Source: DATBLE01 sp963791425 (GTDB lineage Bacteria; Actinomycetota; Thermoleophilia; Gaiellales; Gaiellaceae). Taken from it: DNA of 64,000 nt. Under the pieces are notes generated by a model, which worked only from the letters and a program-made list of their open reading frames with translations, was not told where the DNA came from and did no database searches. The position numbers were made by a program, and so were the translations under genes. Positions 26,186 to 37,340 of this stretch are shown here, piece after piece. The stretch's first letter is position 1. The number at the start of each line of letters is the position of its first letter. The DNA lies in contig CAWBSE010000004.1 in assembly GCA_963791425.1 (NCBI GenBank), positions 496,001 through 560,000 of the forward strand, given 5' to 3'.

Positions 26186-27500
26186 ATGAAGAAGATCGCC
26201 GGAGCGGTCGTACTGGTCGCGCTCCTCGTGGGCGGATCGGCGCAGGGGGCGAGCAAGGCTGCGCCCGTGAACACCTCGCCGCCGACGATCTCCGGCACCG
26301 AGCGCGCGGGCGAGACCCTGAACGCGTCGAGCGGGTCGTGGTCGAACTCGCCGACGTCGTTCTCGTACCGCTGGCAGCGCTGCGACAAGAACGGCAACAA
26401 CTGCAACAACCTCGCCGGGGCGACGAACCAGACCTACACGCTCGTGAAGGGCGACTCCGGGCACCGGATCCGTGTCTCGGTGACCGCGAAGAACTCCGAC
26501 GGCTCGGCGAACGCCGTGTCGTCGCCGACCGGCATCATTGCCGACGGGCTCCAGCCCGAGAACACGGCGATTCCGGTGATCTCCGGTACGGCGAAGGCCG
26601 GGAGCACGCTGTCGACGTCGAACGGCTCGTGGAAGAACAACCCGACCTCGTACGAGTACCAGTGGCGCCGCTGCGACACGTCCGGCAACAACTGCCACGG
26701 CGTCGGGCCCAACAAGAGCACGTACGCGCTGGACAACGGCGACGTCGGCTCGACGATCCGCGTGACCGTCCGCGCGGGGAACCCGTTCGGCTCGAACCCG
26801 GCGACCTCCGCGCAGACCGCGGTCGTCGCGGCCGCCGGCCCGGCGCCCGCGAACACCGCGCTGCCCGTGATCGGCGGCGTTCCGCGCGACGGGCAGATCC
26901 TCGTCACCAACACCGGGAACTGGGCGAACAGCCCGAACCACTACGACTACCAGTGGCTCCGCTGCGACGCCGCCGGCAACAACTGCGGCAACTTCGGGGC
27001 CAACTCGTCGACGCAGCGGCTCGCGCCGTCCGAGGTCGGTCACACGATTCGCGTCGCCGTCTCGGCCCGGAACGCGTTCGGGACGACGAGAGCCGTCTCG
27101 GCCCAGACCGCCGGTCGTCGGCTCGTCGGCCGGGCCGGCGTCGATCCCGGTCGACCAGGTCTCGCTCCCGAACCAGCTCGTGTTCAGCGCCGTGCAGTTC
27201 ATTCCGAAGCGGCTCAACTCCCGTGCTGCGTTCATCGGGCGCTTCCGGGTCTCCGACACGCGCGGCAACCTCGTCAGGGGCGCGCTCGTGTACGCGATCG
27301 GTCTGCCGTACGGCTGGGTCCGCGCCGCGCCTGAGGTCGTCTCCGGCTCCGACGGCTGGGCGACCATCCAATTCTTCCCGACGCGCCTGATGCCGGTGCA
27401 CCGTGCCGCACTCGTGTTCTTCGTCCGCGGTCGCAAGCCGGGCGAAAAGCTGCTGACCGGCGTGTCGACGCGCCGCCTGGTCCAGATCTCGATCGGTTAG
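26186..27500 (+). CDS. Secreted protein with three Ig-like repeats, one frame break
   Basis: An exported protein. The signal peptide (M-K-K-I-A, cleavage near AQGASKA) is followed by three repeats of about 88 residues beginning at 26270, 26560 and 26850. Each repeat has GSW/GNW, a Y.W.RCD segment and GNNC, giving a likely disulfide, and a D..GH/GST.IRV.V.A strand. A distinct C-terminal domain (FIPKRLNSRAAFIGRFRV, PTRLMPVHRAALVFFVRGRKPG) ends at 27500. The frame breaks at 27111: repeat 2 ends CAGACCGCGGTCGTC, while repeat 3 ends with one extra C in the same string. It is probably a cell-surface or matrix protein; the ligand is unknown. Confidence 0.82.
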
Positions 27501-27525
27501 CCGGCGCCGCTATCCTTCGCGGAGC

Positions 27526-27598
27526 GCGGGGGTAGCTCAGTTGGTAGAGCATCAGCTTCCCAAGCTGAGGGTCGCGAGTTCGAGCCTCGTCCCCCGCT
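27526..27598 (+). tRNA. tRNA-Gly (anticodon CCC)
   Basis: The acceptor stem GCGGGGG pairs with CCCCCGC (27591-27597) and discriminator T follows. The D-loop is AGCTCAGTTGGTAGAGC. The anticodon stem TCAGC/GCTGA has loop TTCCCAA with anticodon CCC at 27559-27561. The T-arm is GCGAGTTCGAGCCTCGT. A TATCCT -10 box is at 27511-27516. DNA of different composition starts immediately after its 3' end. Confidence 0.96.
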
Positions 27599-28925
27599 TA
27601 GACGAAAGCCCCGGTAATCGGGGGACGAAGATGAGCATCCAGAAGGAGCTGAGTGCGATGACCGAGTAGCCGATGCCGAGCTGTTGGGCCCAGTAGCGCA
27701 GCATGGTCGGAGCCGGCCCGTAGGCACCCAGGTTCTCCAGGGCACCGCGCTGCCACCGGAGTCGCTGGGTCCACAGGTTGCGCAACGTGGGCATGACCTC
27801 GGTGACCACCCGGCAACCATTCGGGGAGACCATCAGTCCCCCGAGCGACTTGATGGCCAGCGTCAGCTCGTTGTCCTCGGTGAGGGCCGCCGTGTCGTAG
27901 ACATCACCGTGCACCCCCGGTAGAAGCCCACCTCGGTTCTCGGCGATTGTTCGCAGTGCTCGCGCGCGAAACATCGACGCGGTGCCGGTCAGCACGAAAA
28001 CGCGGCCGCGCCGCCGCCGGATCTCCCTTGAGTAGCGGACATACTCGTTTCGTTGGATCTGGCCGAGGAGACCGTGGCCGGATTCGCCGTAGAAGAGCCC
28101 ACCAATCGCCATGAGCGCGCGATCGCTCGTGAAGCGCTGGATGCCCGCGGCGAGGAAGCCGTCGTCGAGCACGGTGTCGGCGTCCATGCACATGACGACA
28201 TCGTTGTCTCCCATTCCGTCGATGAGACCGCGCAGTGCCTGGTTGAGTGCTCCCGCCTTCTTGTGGTTGTTGCCCACGGTGACGAGCACCTCCGCCCCGT
28301 GCGTTCGCGCGATGGACGCGGTCGCGTCGGTGCAGTTGTCGGCCACGACGATGATGCGGTTTGGCGCCGGGTCCTGGGCGCTGAGGGAGTCGAGCGTCGC
28401 GCCGATGGAGGCCGCCTCGTTGTGGGCGGGGATGAGGACGCTTACCATCACGGGTCCGCCGAACACGCCGCGGGTCTCGGCCATCACGAGCTTGGGTGCG
28501 AGCAACTTCACCCTGGCGTCGGACGAGCGCCGGGATCGGTCCATGACGACCCGCTCGACGATGGCCACGCTGGCCGCGAACAGCAGACCGAGACCAACGG
28601 CACCGATCACGACGTTGAGGCCGGGCGTCTGGGTGTCGTAAAAGACCCGCCAGAAGCCGAACAGTGCTCCCGACCGCTGCGATTGCTCGACCGAGGGCGA
28701 GCGCGCCGACACGACAAACCACAGCAGGAGTGCGCCACCGATGGAGGTGCCGGCGATGACGAGACCGACGTAGCGGCCGAGCCAACCGCTGGCGTGACGA
28801 CGCGAGGTTGCCCGGTCATCGTCGTGGCCGGCGCCAGGGCCTGCCGGACGTTCGTCTCCGAGGACGCCTTCAGAAGCAGTGGTGTCCGGTCTGGGCGCGG
28901 TAGAGCTTCCAGCGTTGGCCTTCAC
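27552..28925 (-). pseudogene. Membrane family 2 glycosyltransferase, 3' end lost at tRNA-Gly
   Basis: A processive-type GT2 with two N-terminal membrane helices (about residues 50-72 and 102-124). The GT-A domain has SVLIPAHNEAAS, DADT (248-251), TED (349-351) and QRLRW (387-391), the pattern of PgaC/cellulose-synthase-like enzymes. After LIFVPRLPGL the frame runs into the antisense of tRNA-Gly, so residues from about 443 on are not native. The usual final two or three membrane helices are missing. Start is GTG 28925. The truncation point at the tRNA 3' end marks a recombination junction or an assembly join. Activity is doubtful. Confidence 0.75.
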
Positions 28926-29142
28926 GATCTACGTATCGGTCGGCTCGGCTGATCACCTGAGGCAAAGGCGAACGAATCTCCCGCCCCATGGGCAACGAGC
29001 CAAGGGGCTCAGTCGTAGACATTTGCCCGAAGGTCTGAGGCTCGCAGTCGTGGGCGCATCCACCTCCCGACGACCGGAAGCCGCAACCCGACACTGACAG
29101 TCAGGACACTGGCGCGGCGTACCACCATGCATCTCGTCAACA

Positions 29143-30399
29143 ATGGGTCTTAAGCGCCCAATGACACGTCCAGACGACCCGCACCCTCGCAAGCACAACA
29201 TCATCAACGAACGAATTGGCATCGTCGGCGGGGGCATCATCGGCCTCGCCGTCGCACGGCGCGTACTTCAGCTGAGACCGGACGCACGTCTCACACTGCT
29301 AGAGAAGGAATCTGCCGTCGCCACGCACCAAACGAGCCACAACAGCGGGGTCGCGCACGCCGGCGTCTACTACACGCCCGGATCGCTCAAGGCACAGCTC
29401 TGCAGGCGCGGCATCGCAATGCTCAAGGACTACTGCGCCGAGCGACAGCTTCCCTACGAGGAATGCGGAAAGATCGTCGTCGCGACAACGGACGCCGAGG
29501 TAGCCGTCCTGCGAGACCTCGAAGCTCGCGCACGAGCAAACGGAGTTTCAGCACTGCGCTGGCTCTCCGCTTCAGCCCTCCACGAAATCGAGCCGCACGC
29601 AGTCGGAAAAGCCGCTCTTCACTCGCCATCGACCGCCATTGTCGACTACGCCGCCATCGCCGCGGCGCTGCGCGACGAGATCGAACGCGGGGGCGCTGCC
29701 GTGTGCCTCCACCACAACGTCACCCAGCTCAGCCAGGGCCGGCAAGGCGTAACCCTCTCCTTCCGAGCAGCCGAAGACCTACAGTTCGACCGGCTCATCC
29801 TCTGCGCCGGCCTACATTCTGATCGTCTCGCACGCTTGGCCGGAGACACACCCGGGCCGGCCATTATCCCCTTCAGAGGCGAGTACTACCGGCTCGTCCC
29901 CGACAAGGAGCAGCTCGTTCGAGGACTCATATACCCCGTCCCAGACCCGAGGTATCCCTTCCTGGGGATCCACCTAACCCGCCGGGTCGGGGGCGGAGTC
30001 GAGATCGGACCCAACGCGATCCTCGCCCTTGCGCGAGAAGGCTACCGCCGCCGCGACGTCCGAATCAAAGACATCATCGAAACGATGAGATGGGCCGGGT
30101 TTCGAAAGATGGCCCGCAGCCACTGGAAAACAGGACTGCACGAAATCGCCGGATCCCTATCCCGACGAACCTACGTCTCCCGCGCGCAACGATACGTCCC
30201 CGACCTCTCGGCGAACGACGTTATCCCAGGCCCAGCTGGCGTCAGAGCTCAGGCCATCGACATCGACGGCACCTTGGTCGACGACTTCAGGATCAGCCAC
30301 CTACGACGCGTCACAGCAGTCAGGAACGCCCCCTCCCCGGGGGCAACCTCCGCCCTGGCAATCGCCGAGCACATAGCCGAATCGGCCTTCCCCACATAG
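29143..30399 (+). CDS. lhgO: L-2-hydroxyglutarate oxidase (LhgO)
   Basis: A FAD enzyme oxidising L-2-hydroxyglutarate to 2-oxoglutarate, probably membrane-associated and feeding the quinone pool as in E. coli. The FAD-binding IGIVGGGIIGLAVARR is near residue 27. SHNSGVAHAGVYYTPGSLKA is the LhgO signature, followed by IIPFRGEYYRL and the C-terminal GPAGVRAQAID with DFRI. Total 418 residues. ATG 29143 is used; ATG 29161 is equally possible, and neither has a clear ribosome-binding site. The codons carry more A and the GC is lower than in the flanks, matching the foreign look of the 27.6-30.4 kb segment. Confidence 0.9.
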   Translation: MGLKRPMTRPDDPHPRKHNIINERIGIVGGGIIGLAVARRVLQLRPDARLTLLEKESAVATHQTSHNSGVAHAGVYYTPGSLKAQLCRRGIAMLKDYCAERQLPYEECGKIVVATTDAEVAVLRDLEARARANGVSALRWLSASALHEIEPHAVGKAALHSPSTAIVDYAAIAAALRDEIERGGAAVCLHHNVTQLSQGRQGVTLSFRAAEDLQFDRLILCAGLHSDRLARLAGDTPGPAIIPFRGEYYRLVPDKEQLVRGLIYPVPDPRYPFLGIHLTRRVGGGVEIGPNAILALAREGYRRRDVRIKDIIETMRWAGFRKMARSHWKTGLHEIAGSLSRRTYVSRAQRYVPDLSANDVIPGPAGVRAQAIDIDGTLVDDFRISHLRRVTAVRNAPSPGATSALAIAEHIAESAFPT

Positions 30400-30590
30400 C
30401 CGCCGCCGCGAGGCGGCCGAGGATCTCGCGCGGCAGCGGCTCGTGGCGGTCGGCGCCTGCCTCGCCACAGGAGAACCCGAGCAGGTCGAGGTCAGAGAAC
30501 GACGTACGTCCGGGCTTGCAGTGGGTTCAGGCTCGGCGCCTGGGACGCCTCGCCGATCGCGGGAGCCGGGTCGTGCGAGCGGGTCGACCG

Positions 30591-31397
30591 TCACAACGGC
30601 TTCTCGTCGCGGTCGCGCGGCTTCGGCAGCGGCGGCAGCTCCTTCTTCTTGCCGCCGTCCTTCCTTCTGACGCGATAGTCGCCCAGCCACTGGCGGCTGA
30701 AGACGAGTATCGGGACGATCACGATCAGCGAGAGCAGGCCCAGCGGGATCAGGAGCCAGATCGCGCCCAGCCGGCCGCGCGAGCCGCCGACCACGTGCTC
30801 GGTCACGGTCGGCGTCGTCGGCGCGGCGGAGGTCGTGGTCGTCGGCGGTCCGCCGCCGCCGTGCTGGCCCTCCTGGTAGATGCTGTCGACGAGCCAGTCC
30901 TGACCGATCTTCTTCACGTTGACGACGAACGACCCCACGGGGTCGCTCGCGCGTTTCGGCTCGAGCGTCAACTCGACGCTGACGAGCTTCGGGTACGAGT
31001 AGAACGGCCGCCAGCCGTGGAACGTCGTCCCTGCCGGGTCGAACGGCGGCACCGGGATCGTTCCGGCACGCCACTGGGCGCGAGTCGCCTGCGCACGGAG
31101 GTTGGGCGTGACCAGCGCGCGAGCCGCCTCGGGGTCGCGGCGCGCGATCGCCGCAGGGACGAACCGGTCGAAGAGCTCGTTCAGTGCAGTCCGCGTCTGC
31201 ACGCTCACCGGCACCTGCTTCGGGTGGGCAACGGTTTGCACCGTTCCGGTCTGCGGCGTCGACGATGTGATCCCGCCCTTGTGGTTGGGGACCAGCAGGT
31301 AGACGAGCACGGCGGCCGCGCCGGCTGCGACGACCAGCCCGCCGATCTTGAGCACGCGGCGGCGCGCCCGCGCCGATCCGGGAACGAGAGTGGGCAC
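30591..31397 (-). CDS. Membrane protein of unknown function
   Basis: A 268-residue protein with a basic N-terminus and one membrane helix (about residues 18-36). An extracytoplasmic domain (about 60-185) has an NTF2-like pattern (ALNELFDRFVPAAIARRDPEAARALVTPNLR, WLVDSIYQEG). A Thr/Pro linker follows, then a second helix (about 212-235) and a basic cytoplasmic tail. The family is not recognised. The start is GTG 31397, divergent from the oxidoreductase gene. About 190 bases without a supportable gene separate its end from the lhgO segment. Confidence 0.7.
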   Translation of the reverse strand: MPTLVPGSARARRRVLKIGGLVVAAGAAAVLVYLLVPNHKGGITSSTPQTGTVQTVAHPKQVPVSVQTRTALNELFDRFVPAAIARRDPEAARALVTPNLRAQATRAQWRAGTIPVPPFDPAGTTFHGWRPFYSYPKLVSVELTLEPKRASDPVGSFVVNVKKIGQDWLVDSIYQEGQHGGGGPPTTTTSAAPTTPTVTEHVVGGSRGRLGAIWLLIPLGLLSLIVIVPILVFSRQWLGDYRVRRKDGGKKKELPPLPKPRDRDEKPL

Positions 31398-31441
31398 GCC
31401 TGAATGATCACAGGTCCGCCCGCGTCAGCGATGATGGGGCC

Positions 31442-32305
31442 GTGAAGCTCGGCGTCGTCTTCCCACAGACCGAGATCGGGGCGGATCCCGGCGGCGTCCG
31501 TGCGTTCGCCCAGGCGGTCGAGGAGCTCGGGTACGACCATCTGCTCGCGTACGACCACGTGCTCGGCGCCGACGTCTCCGCCCGGCCGGACTGGCCCGGC
31601 CCGTACACCTCCGAGCACCAGTTCCACGAGATCTTCGTCCTCTTCGGCTACCTCGCAGCGATCGTTCCGTCGCTCGAGTTGGTCACGGGCGTGCTCGTCC
31701 TGCCGTTGCGCCAGACTGCGCTGGTCGCCAAGCAGGCGGCCGAGATCGACATTCTCACCGGCGGGCGGTTCCGGCTCGGCATCGGCATGGGGTGGAACTA
31801 CGTCGAGTTCGAGGCGCTCGGCCAGGACTTCACGAACCGCGGCCGCCGCGCCGAGGAGCAGATCGAGGTGCTCCGACGCCTCTGGACGGAGCCGGTCGTC
31901 GACTTCGACGGCGAGTGGCACCGGATTCCGGCCGCGGGCATCAGCCCGCTGCCGGTGCAGCGGCCGATCCCGATCTGGATCGGCGGCTCGGCCGAGGCTG
32001 CGATCCGCCGCGCCGCCCGCACGGCCGACGGCTTCTTTCCGCAGCGTCCGCTCGACGGCGGCTGGCCGGCGACGATGGAGCAGTTCCGCGCCTGGGCGCA
32101 GGAGGCGGGCCGCGACCCGGATGCGATCGGGATCGAGCAGCGCATCGACGTGTCCGAGGGCACGCCCGACGACTGGCGCGCCGCCGCCGACGAATGGCGG
32201 GCGCTCGGCGCGACGCACCTCTCCGTGACGACGATGCGCGGCGGCCTCGACGGGCCGGACGGCCACATCGAGCGCATCCGCGAAGCGTTCGACGCGCTGG
32301 CATAG
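31442..32305 (+). CDS. LLM-class F420-dependent oxidoreductase
   Basis: A 287-residue luciferase-like monooxygenase-fold protein. MKLGVVFPQTEIG and the YDHLLAYDHV segment, then ILTGGRFRLGIGMGWNYVEFEALG and PIWIGGSAEAAIRRAAR, are typical of the F420-using TIM-barrel group of actinobacteria. The substrate is unknown; members oxidise or reduce varied small molecules with coenzyme F420 or FMN. The start is GTG 31442. The HerA-like gene follows after nine bases, so both are probably on one message. Confidence 0.88.
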   Translation: MKLGVVFPQTEIGADPGGVRAFAQAVEELGYDHLLAYDHVLGADVSARPDWPGPYTSEHQFHEIFVLFGYLAAIVPSLELVTGVLVLPLRQTALVAKQAAEIDILTGGRFRLGIGMGWNYVEFEALGQDFTNRGRRAEEQIEVLRRLWTEPVVDFDGEWHRIPAAGISPLPVQRPIPIWIGGSAEAAIRRAARTADGFFPQRPLDGGWPATMEQFRAWAQEAGRDPDAIGIEQRIDVSEGTPDDWRAAADEWRALGATHLSVTTMRGGLDGPDGHIERIREAFDALA

Positions 32306-32314
32306 ACTCGCCCG

Positions 32315-33866
<1,552 letters not shown>

Positions 33867-33874
<8 letters not shown>

Positions 33875-34349
33875 GCCAGTTCGAGGCGAGCTTCGAGCGG
33901 GTCTCCGAGAGGTGCTCGGGCAGCACCTTCACGTCCGCGAGCACCGGCATGAAGTTCGTGTCGCCCGACCAGCGCGGCACGACGTGCAGGTGCACGTGGT
34001 CGACGATCCCGGCGCCCGCGATCCGGCCGAGGTTCCAGCCGGCGTTGTAGCCCTGCGGCGCGAACGTCGCGGCGAGCGCGGCCATCCCCTGGGCGGCGAG
34101 CCGGTGCGCCTCGAGCGCCTCGGCGTCGGTCAGGCTGCCGAAATCGTCCGCATGGCGGTACGGCGCGACCAGCAGGTGGCCCGACGCGTACGGGAACTTG
34201 TTCAGGAGGACGAAGGCGCTTTCGCCCCGGTGCACGACGAGCAGCTCATCGTCGGGCCCCTCGGCTGCGCGGCAGAAGACGCAGCCGTCCTGCTCGTCGG
34301 CCTGCTGGATGTACTCGAGCCGCCAGGGCGCCCAGAGCTGGCGCGTCAT
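33867..34349 (-). CDS. HIT-family hydrolase/phosphorylase
   Basis: A 160-residue histidine-triad protein of the Ap4A phosphorylase/AMP-binding type found in actinobacteria. The triad HVHLHVVPRW is near residue 128. CVFC at residues 23-26, followed later by a histidine, suits a structural zinc. LLNKFPYASGHLLVAPYRH is the family nucleotide-binding segment. Its ATG shares one base with the corA stop (TGATG), so translation is coupled. A role in clearing dinucleoside polyphosphates is inferred from the family. Confidence 0.92.
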
Positions 34350-35332
34350 CAGAGCCAGCGCTTGTAGCGGAAGAACCCGACCAGGCCGGCCGCGACGGCG
34401 ATCATCGCGACGATGATCACCCAGAACGCGGCCTGCGTCTCGAAGCCGGGGAAGCGGACGTTCATCCCGAAGATGCCCGAGAGGAGCGTCAGCGGTAGCA
34501 GCACGACGCTGAACACGGTCAGGACGCGCAGCACGTCGTTCTGGCGATGCGAGATCACCGACTCGTTCGTCTGCTCGAGCCCCTCGACCACTTCCTTGTA
34601 GTTGTCGAGCATGTCCCAGACGCGCTCGGCGGCGTCGACGATGTCGTCGAAGTAGAGGTCGAGCTCCTGGGGGAGGAAGCGCTGCACGCGGCCGTCGAGC
34701 ACGCGCAGGGTGGAGCGCTCGGGCTTGATGATCTTGCGGTACGAGATGATCTCCTGCTTCACGTTGGAGAGGTCGCGGACGACGTCCTCGGCGCGGCCCT
34801 CGAACATCTCGTCCTCGATCGAGTCCAGCTTGTGCCCGATCTTGTCGAGGATCGGGAAGCAGTAGTCGAACAGGTCGTCGAGCACGTGGTACAGCAGGTA
34901 CCCGGAGCCCTGCGAGAACAGCGACTCGCGCAGCTCGTCGTCCTCCTGGCAGCGCGCGAACAGCCGCGTCACCGGCAGCAGTTCGACGGTCGGCAGGGTG
35001 ATCAGGAAGTCGGGGCCGAGGAAGACGTCGAGCTCGGCCGTGTTCAGCCGCTGGATCGCCTTGTCGTAGGCGGGGAAGTGCAGCACCGAGAAGATGTACT
35101 CGGGGTACTCGTCGACCTTCGGCCGCTGGCGCTTCGAGAGGACGTCCTCGAGGTCGAGCGGATGCCAGCCGAAGCGCTCGGCGAGCTGCGAGGCCTCGTC
35201 GGCGCTGGGCGTGTCGAGGTGAGCCCAGGTCAGGTCGTGAGCGTTGAGCTCAGCGAGCCGCGGCTCGCGCGGGCCGACGGCCTCTGCTGCAGCGCCCGGG
35301 CGCTGCCGCTTGATGCGGGGCAGACTCGGCAC
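34349..35332 (-). CDS. corA: Magnesium/cobalt transporter CorA
   Basis: A 327-residue inner-membrane divalent-cation channel, pentameric in the family. A long cytoplasmic alpha/beta domain (ISVLHF-like strand PEYIFSVLHFPAY, then helices with EDEMFEGRAEDVVRDLSNVK) is followed by two C-terminal helices. The filter signature GMN occurs in LLSGIFGMNVRFPG at the end of the first. The tail ends with basic FFRYKRWL. The start is GTG 35332. Confidence 0.95.
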   Translation of the reverse strand: MPSLPRIKRQRPGAAAEAVGPREPRLAELNAHDLTWAHLDTPSADEASQLAERFGWHPLDLEDVLSKRQRPKVDEYPEYIFSVLHFPAYDKAIQRLNTAELDVFLGPDFLITLPTVELLPVTRLFARCQEDDELRESLFSQGSGYLLYHVLDDLFDYCFPILDKIGHKLDSIEDEMFEGRAEDVVRDLSNVKQEIISYRKIIKPERSTLRVLDGRVQRFLPQELDLYFDDIVDAAERVWDMLDNYKEVVEGLEQTNESVISHRQNDVLRVLTVFSVVLLPLTLLSGIFGMNVRFPGFETQAAFWVIIVAMIAVAAGLVGFFRYKRWL

Positions 35333-35410
35333 GTGGACTGAGGGGGTCGTCGGTCAGGAGCATGGCCGACGCATTTTAGCTGGAAGCGGCCGAGAAACGC
35401 CTGCCGGGGA

Positions 35411-37330
35411 TCAGATCGCGAGCTCGGCCTCGGCCGGCAGCACGTCGACCGCGGCGGCGGGCTCGAGCGATTCCCTGACGCGCGCGTCGAGGTAGACGTA
35501 GGTGGTCGTCAGCGCGACAAACGGCATGGCGAGTGCGTACACGACGCCTGCGACCACGTTGAGGAGCGCGAGCGGCGCGTCCGTGACGAAGATCAGGAGG
35601 ACGCCGATCGTCGGGCCGGCGGCGAGTGCGAGCAGGCCTCCGACGCCCACGATCGACGCGACACGGAGCCAGCGACCACGAACGAGGACGGAGCTGCGGC
35701 GCAGGCCGTCGACCGCCCCGCACTCCTCGAGCTCCACGGCCTGCGCGAGCAGCAGCCACCGTACGGCGAGCCAGATCGCGACGGGGGTAAGGATGCCCGT
35801 CGCCTCCAGCACCAGGACCGCCGCCACTGCGAGCGCGAGCCCGCCGGCCAGCGGGCGCAGCCGTCCCAGGGCGCTGCGGTAGGCCCGGACCGGCCCGATC
35901 GGGCGGCCGGCATCCAGCTCGACCAGGGCGAACGCCGTCGCCGCCTGGACGAGCGCGAACCCGAGCAGCGCGAGAGTCGTGCCGAGCGCGACGACGAGTA
36001 ACACGAGCTCGCCCGCGGACTGTCCGGTCGAGTGGACTCCGACGAGCCCGAACCCTCCCAGGAGGAGCGCCTGCGCAGCGGAGATCACGACACCCAGCGG
36101 AATCAGGACGACGCCGATCCCGAGGAAGAGGATCGGCCGTTCGAGGTACATCCGCCCTGCCGAGGAGAGGATCTGACCCCATGACCGCCGGCGGTTGACG
36201 CGCAACGGGGCGGCGGGACGCCAGGTCGTCCGGGTCGCCGCGAACACCAGCAGCGCGGCCAGGAGCGCCAGGACGCCAAGTGTCAGCCCGGGGTTCCGGA
36301 GCAGCCCGACGAGGCCACGGGATCCCTTTTCGACCGCCGAGCAGAAGAAATCCGTGGCGCGCGTCCCGACGACGCCGCCCGCCGGGACGGCGTAGCTGCG
36401 GTCGCGCCAGCCCTTCGACCACTCGATCGGAGCGTTCCATTGCCCCTTCATGTTCGGGCCTGTCGGGCCGTTGAAGAACGCCTTCTGCAGCTCGCCCCAG
36501 CGCCCCTCGAACGTGATCCACGGGAAGGCCCGTGCGGCCGCCGCCGGATCGCTCGGGATCGTCTTCACGACCGGGCGCAGCTCCACGTGCGGGCCGCGTG
36601 TGTCGTCGCAGCCGACCCCGGCCGAGGCCGAGGCACCGAGATACAGCGCCTCGGTGTACTTGTTCGCGTGCGAGCCGGCCGCGGGATAGACGACCGGATG
36701 CGTGCCGTCGACCAGCTCGAGCTTGTCGTCGCCCCACGCGGCCCGCTCCGCGCCTTCGTGCGAGCTGTAGCCGACCTCGGTCGGCTTCGTCGTGAGCGCC
36801 TCGTGGGCGTTCGCCGCGTCGAAGTCGAGCTGGATCATCTCCCAGTCGCCCTCGTGCAGGTTGTTGAAGTCGTTGAAGACGTAGAAGAGCCAGTACTGCA
36901 GGGAGACCTTGCCCGGGTAGGCCGGGTCGCGCGCGACGTGGGCGTAGACCGTCGGCCGGTCACCGGCCGACACCATTCGCGCCCAGCGCTCGTAGCTGCA
37001 GCCGGGATCGAGCGCGTTCCCGGGGAAGTCGAGGTGGTAGTCGTACAGGCCGGCGATGTCCCGGGCGGTCGGGCCGATCTTGACGAGATCCGACTGGGTC
37101 CACGGGCCGCGGAGCGCGACCGTCGGCTGGTCGAAGATCGCGTTGACGTCGATCGGCTCGTACGGCTCGCCCGGCCCGCACTCGTGGGGCTGCTCGACCA
37201 GACGGACGACCGGGGCGTAGCGCTCGGCCAGCGCCTGCTCGTCGCCCAGGCCGGCTGCGGCCGGCGCCGGAACGCCGAGCGCGGCCGCGAGCGCTGCCAC
37301 GCCGAACACGATCCACGCCGATGCCTTCAT
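35411..37330 (-). CDS. Exported/membrane protein with Vps62-like domain
   Basis: A 639-residue protein. A signal peptide (cleavage near PAAAGLG) leads an extracytoplasmic domain, residues about 30-330, that resembles the Vps62 family. LQYWLFYVFNDFNNLHEGDWEMIQL and VVYPAAGSHANKY are its landmarks, with an acidic/aromatic cluster that could bind metal or lipid. About seven to eight membrane helices follow (from about 345) with a glycerophosphoryl-diester-like or DUF975-like membrane region. I see no catalytic motif. The fusion of this soluble domain to a polytopic region is uncommon. It is followed by a gap of ten bases from the MFS gene upstream and is probably co-transcribed. Confidence 0.75.
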   Translation of the reverse strand: MKASAWIVFGVAALAAALGVPAPAAAGLGDEQALAERYAPVVRLVEQPHECGPGEPYEPIDVNAIFDQPTVALRGPWTQSDLVKIGPTARDIAGLYDYHLDFPGNALDPGCSYERWARMVSAGDRPTVYAHVARDPAYPGKVSLQYWLFYVFNDFNNLHEGDWEMIQLDFDAANAHEALTTKPTEVGYSSHEGAERAAWGDDKLELVDGTHPVVYPAAGSHANKYTEALYLGASASAGVGCDDTRGPHVELRPVVKTIPSDPAAAARAFPWITFEGRWGELQKAFFNGPTGPNMKGQWNAPIEWSKGWRDRSYAVPAGGVVGTRATDFFCSAVEKGSRGLVGLLRNPGLTLGVLALLAALLVFAATRTTWRPAAPLRVNRRRSWGQILSSAGRMYLERPILFLGIGVVLIPLGVVISAAQALLLGGFGLVGVHSTGQSAGELVLLVVALGTTLALLGFALVQAATAFALVELDAGRPIGPVRAYRSALGRLRPLAGGLALAVAAVLVLEATGILTPVAIWLAVRWLLLAQAVELEECGAVDGLRRSSVLVRGRWLRVASIVGVGGLLALAAGPTIGVLLIFVTDAPLALLNVVAGVVYALAMPFVALTTTYVYLDARVRESLEPAAAVDVLPAEAELAI

Positions 37331-37340
37331 CGCGCGATTC

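Noticed and set aside
27497..27820. Short frame containing GSNSRPSAWEADALPTELPPR
   Set aside because: This peptide is the antisense translation of tRNA-Gly, a common false protein in databases.
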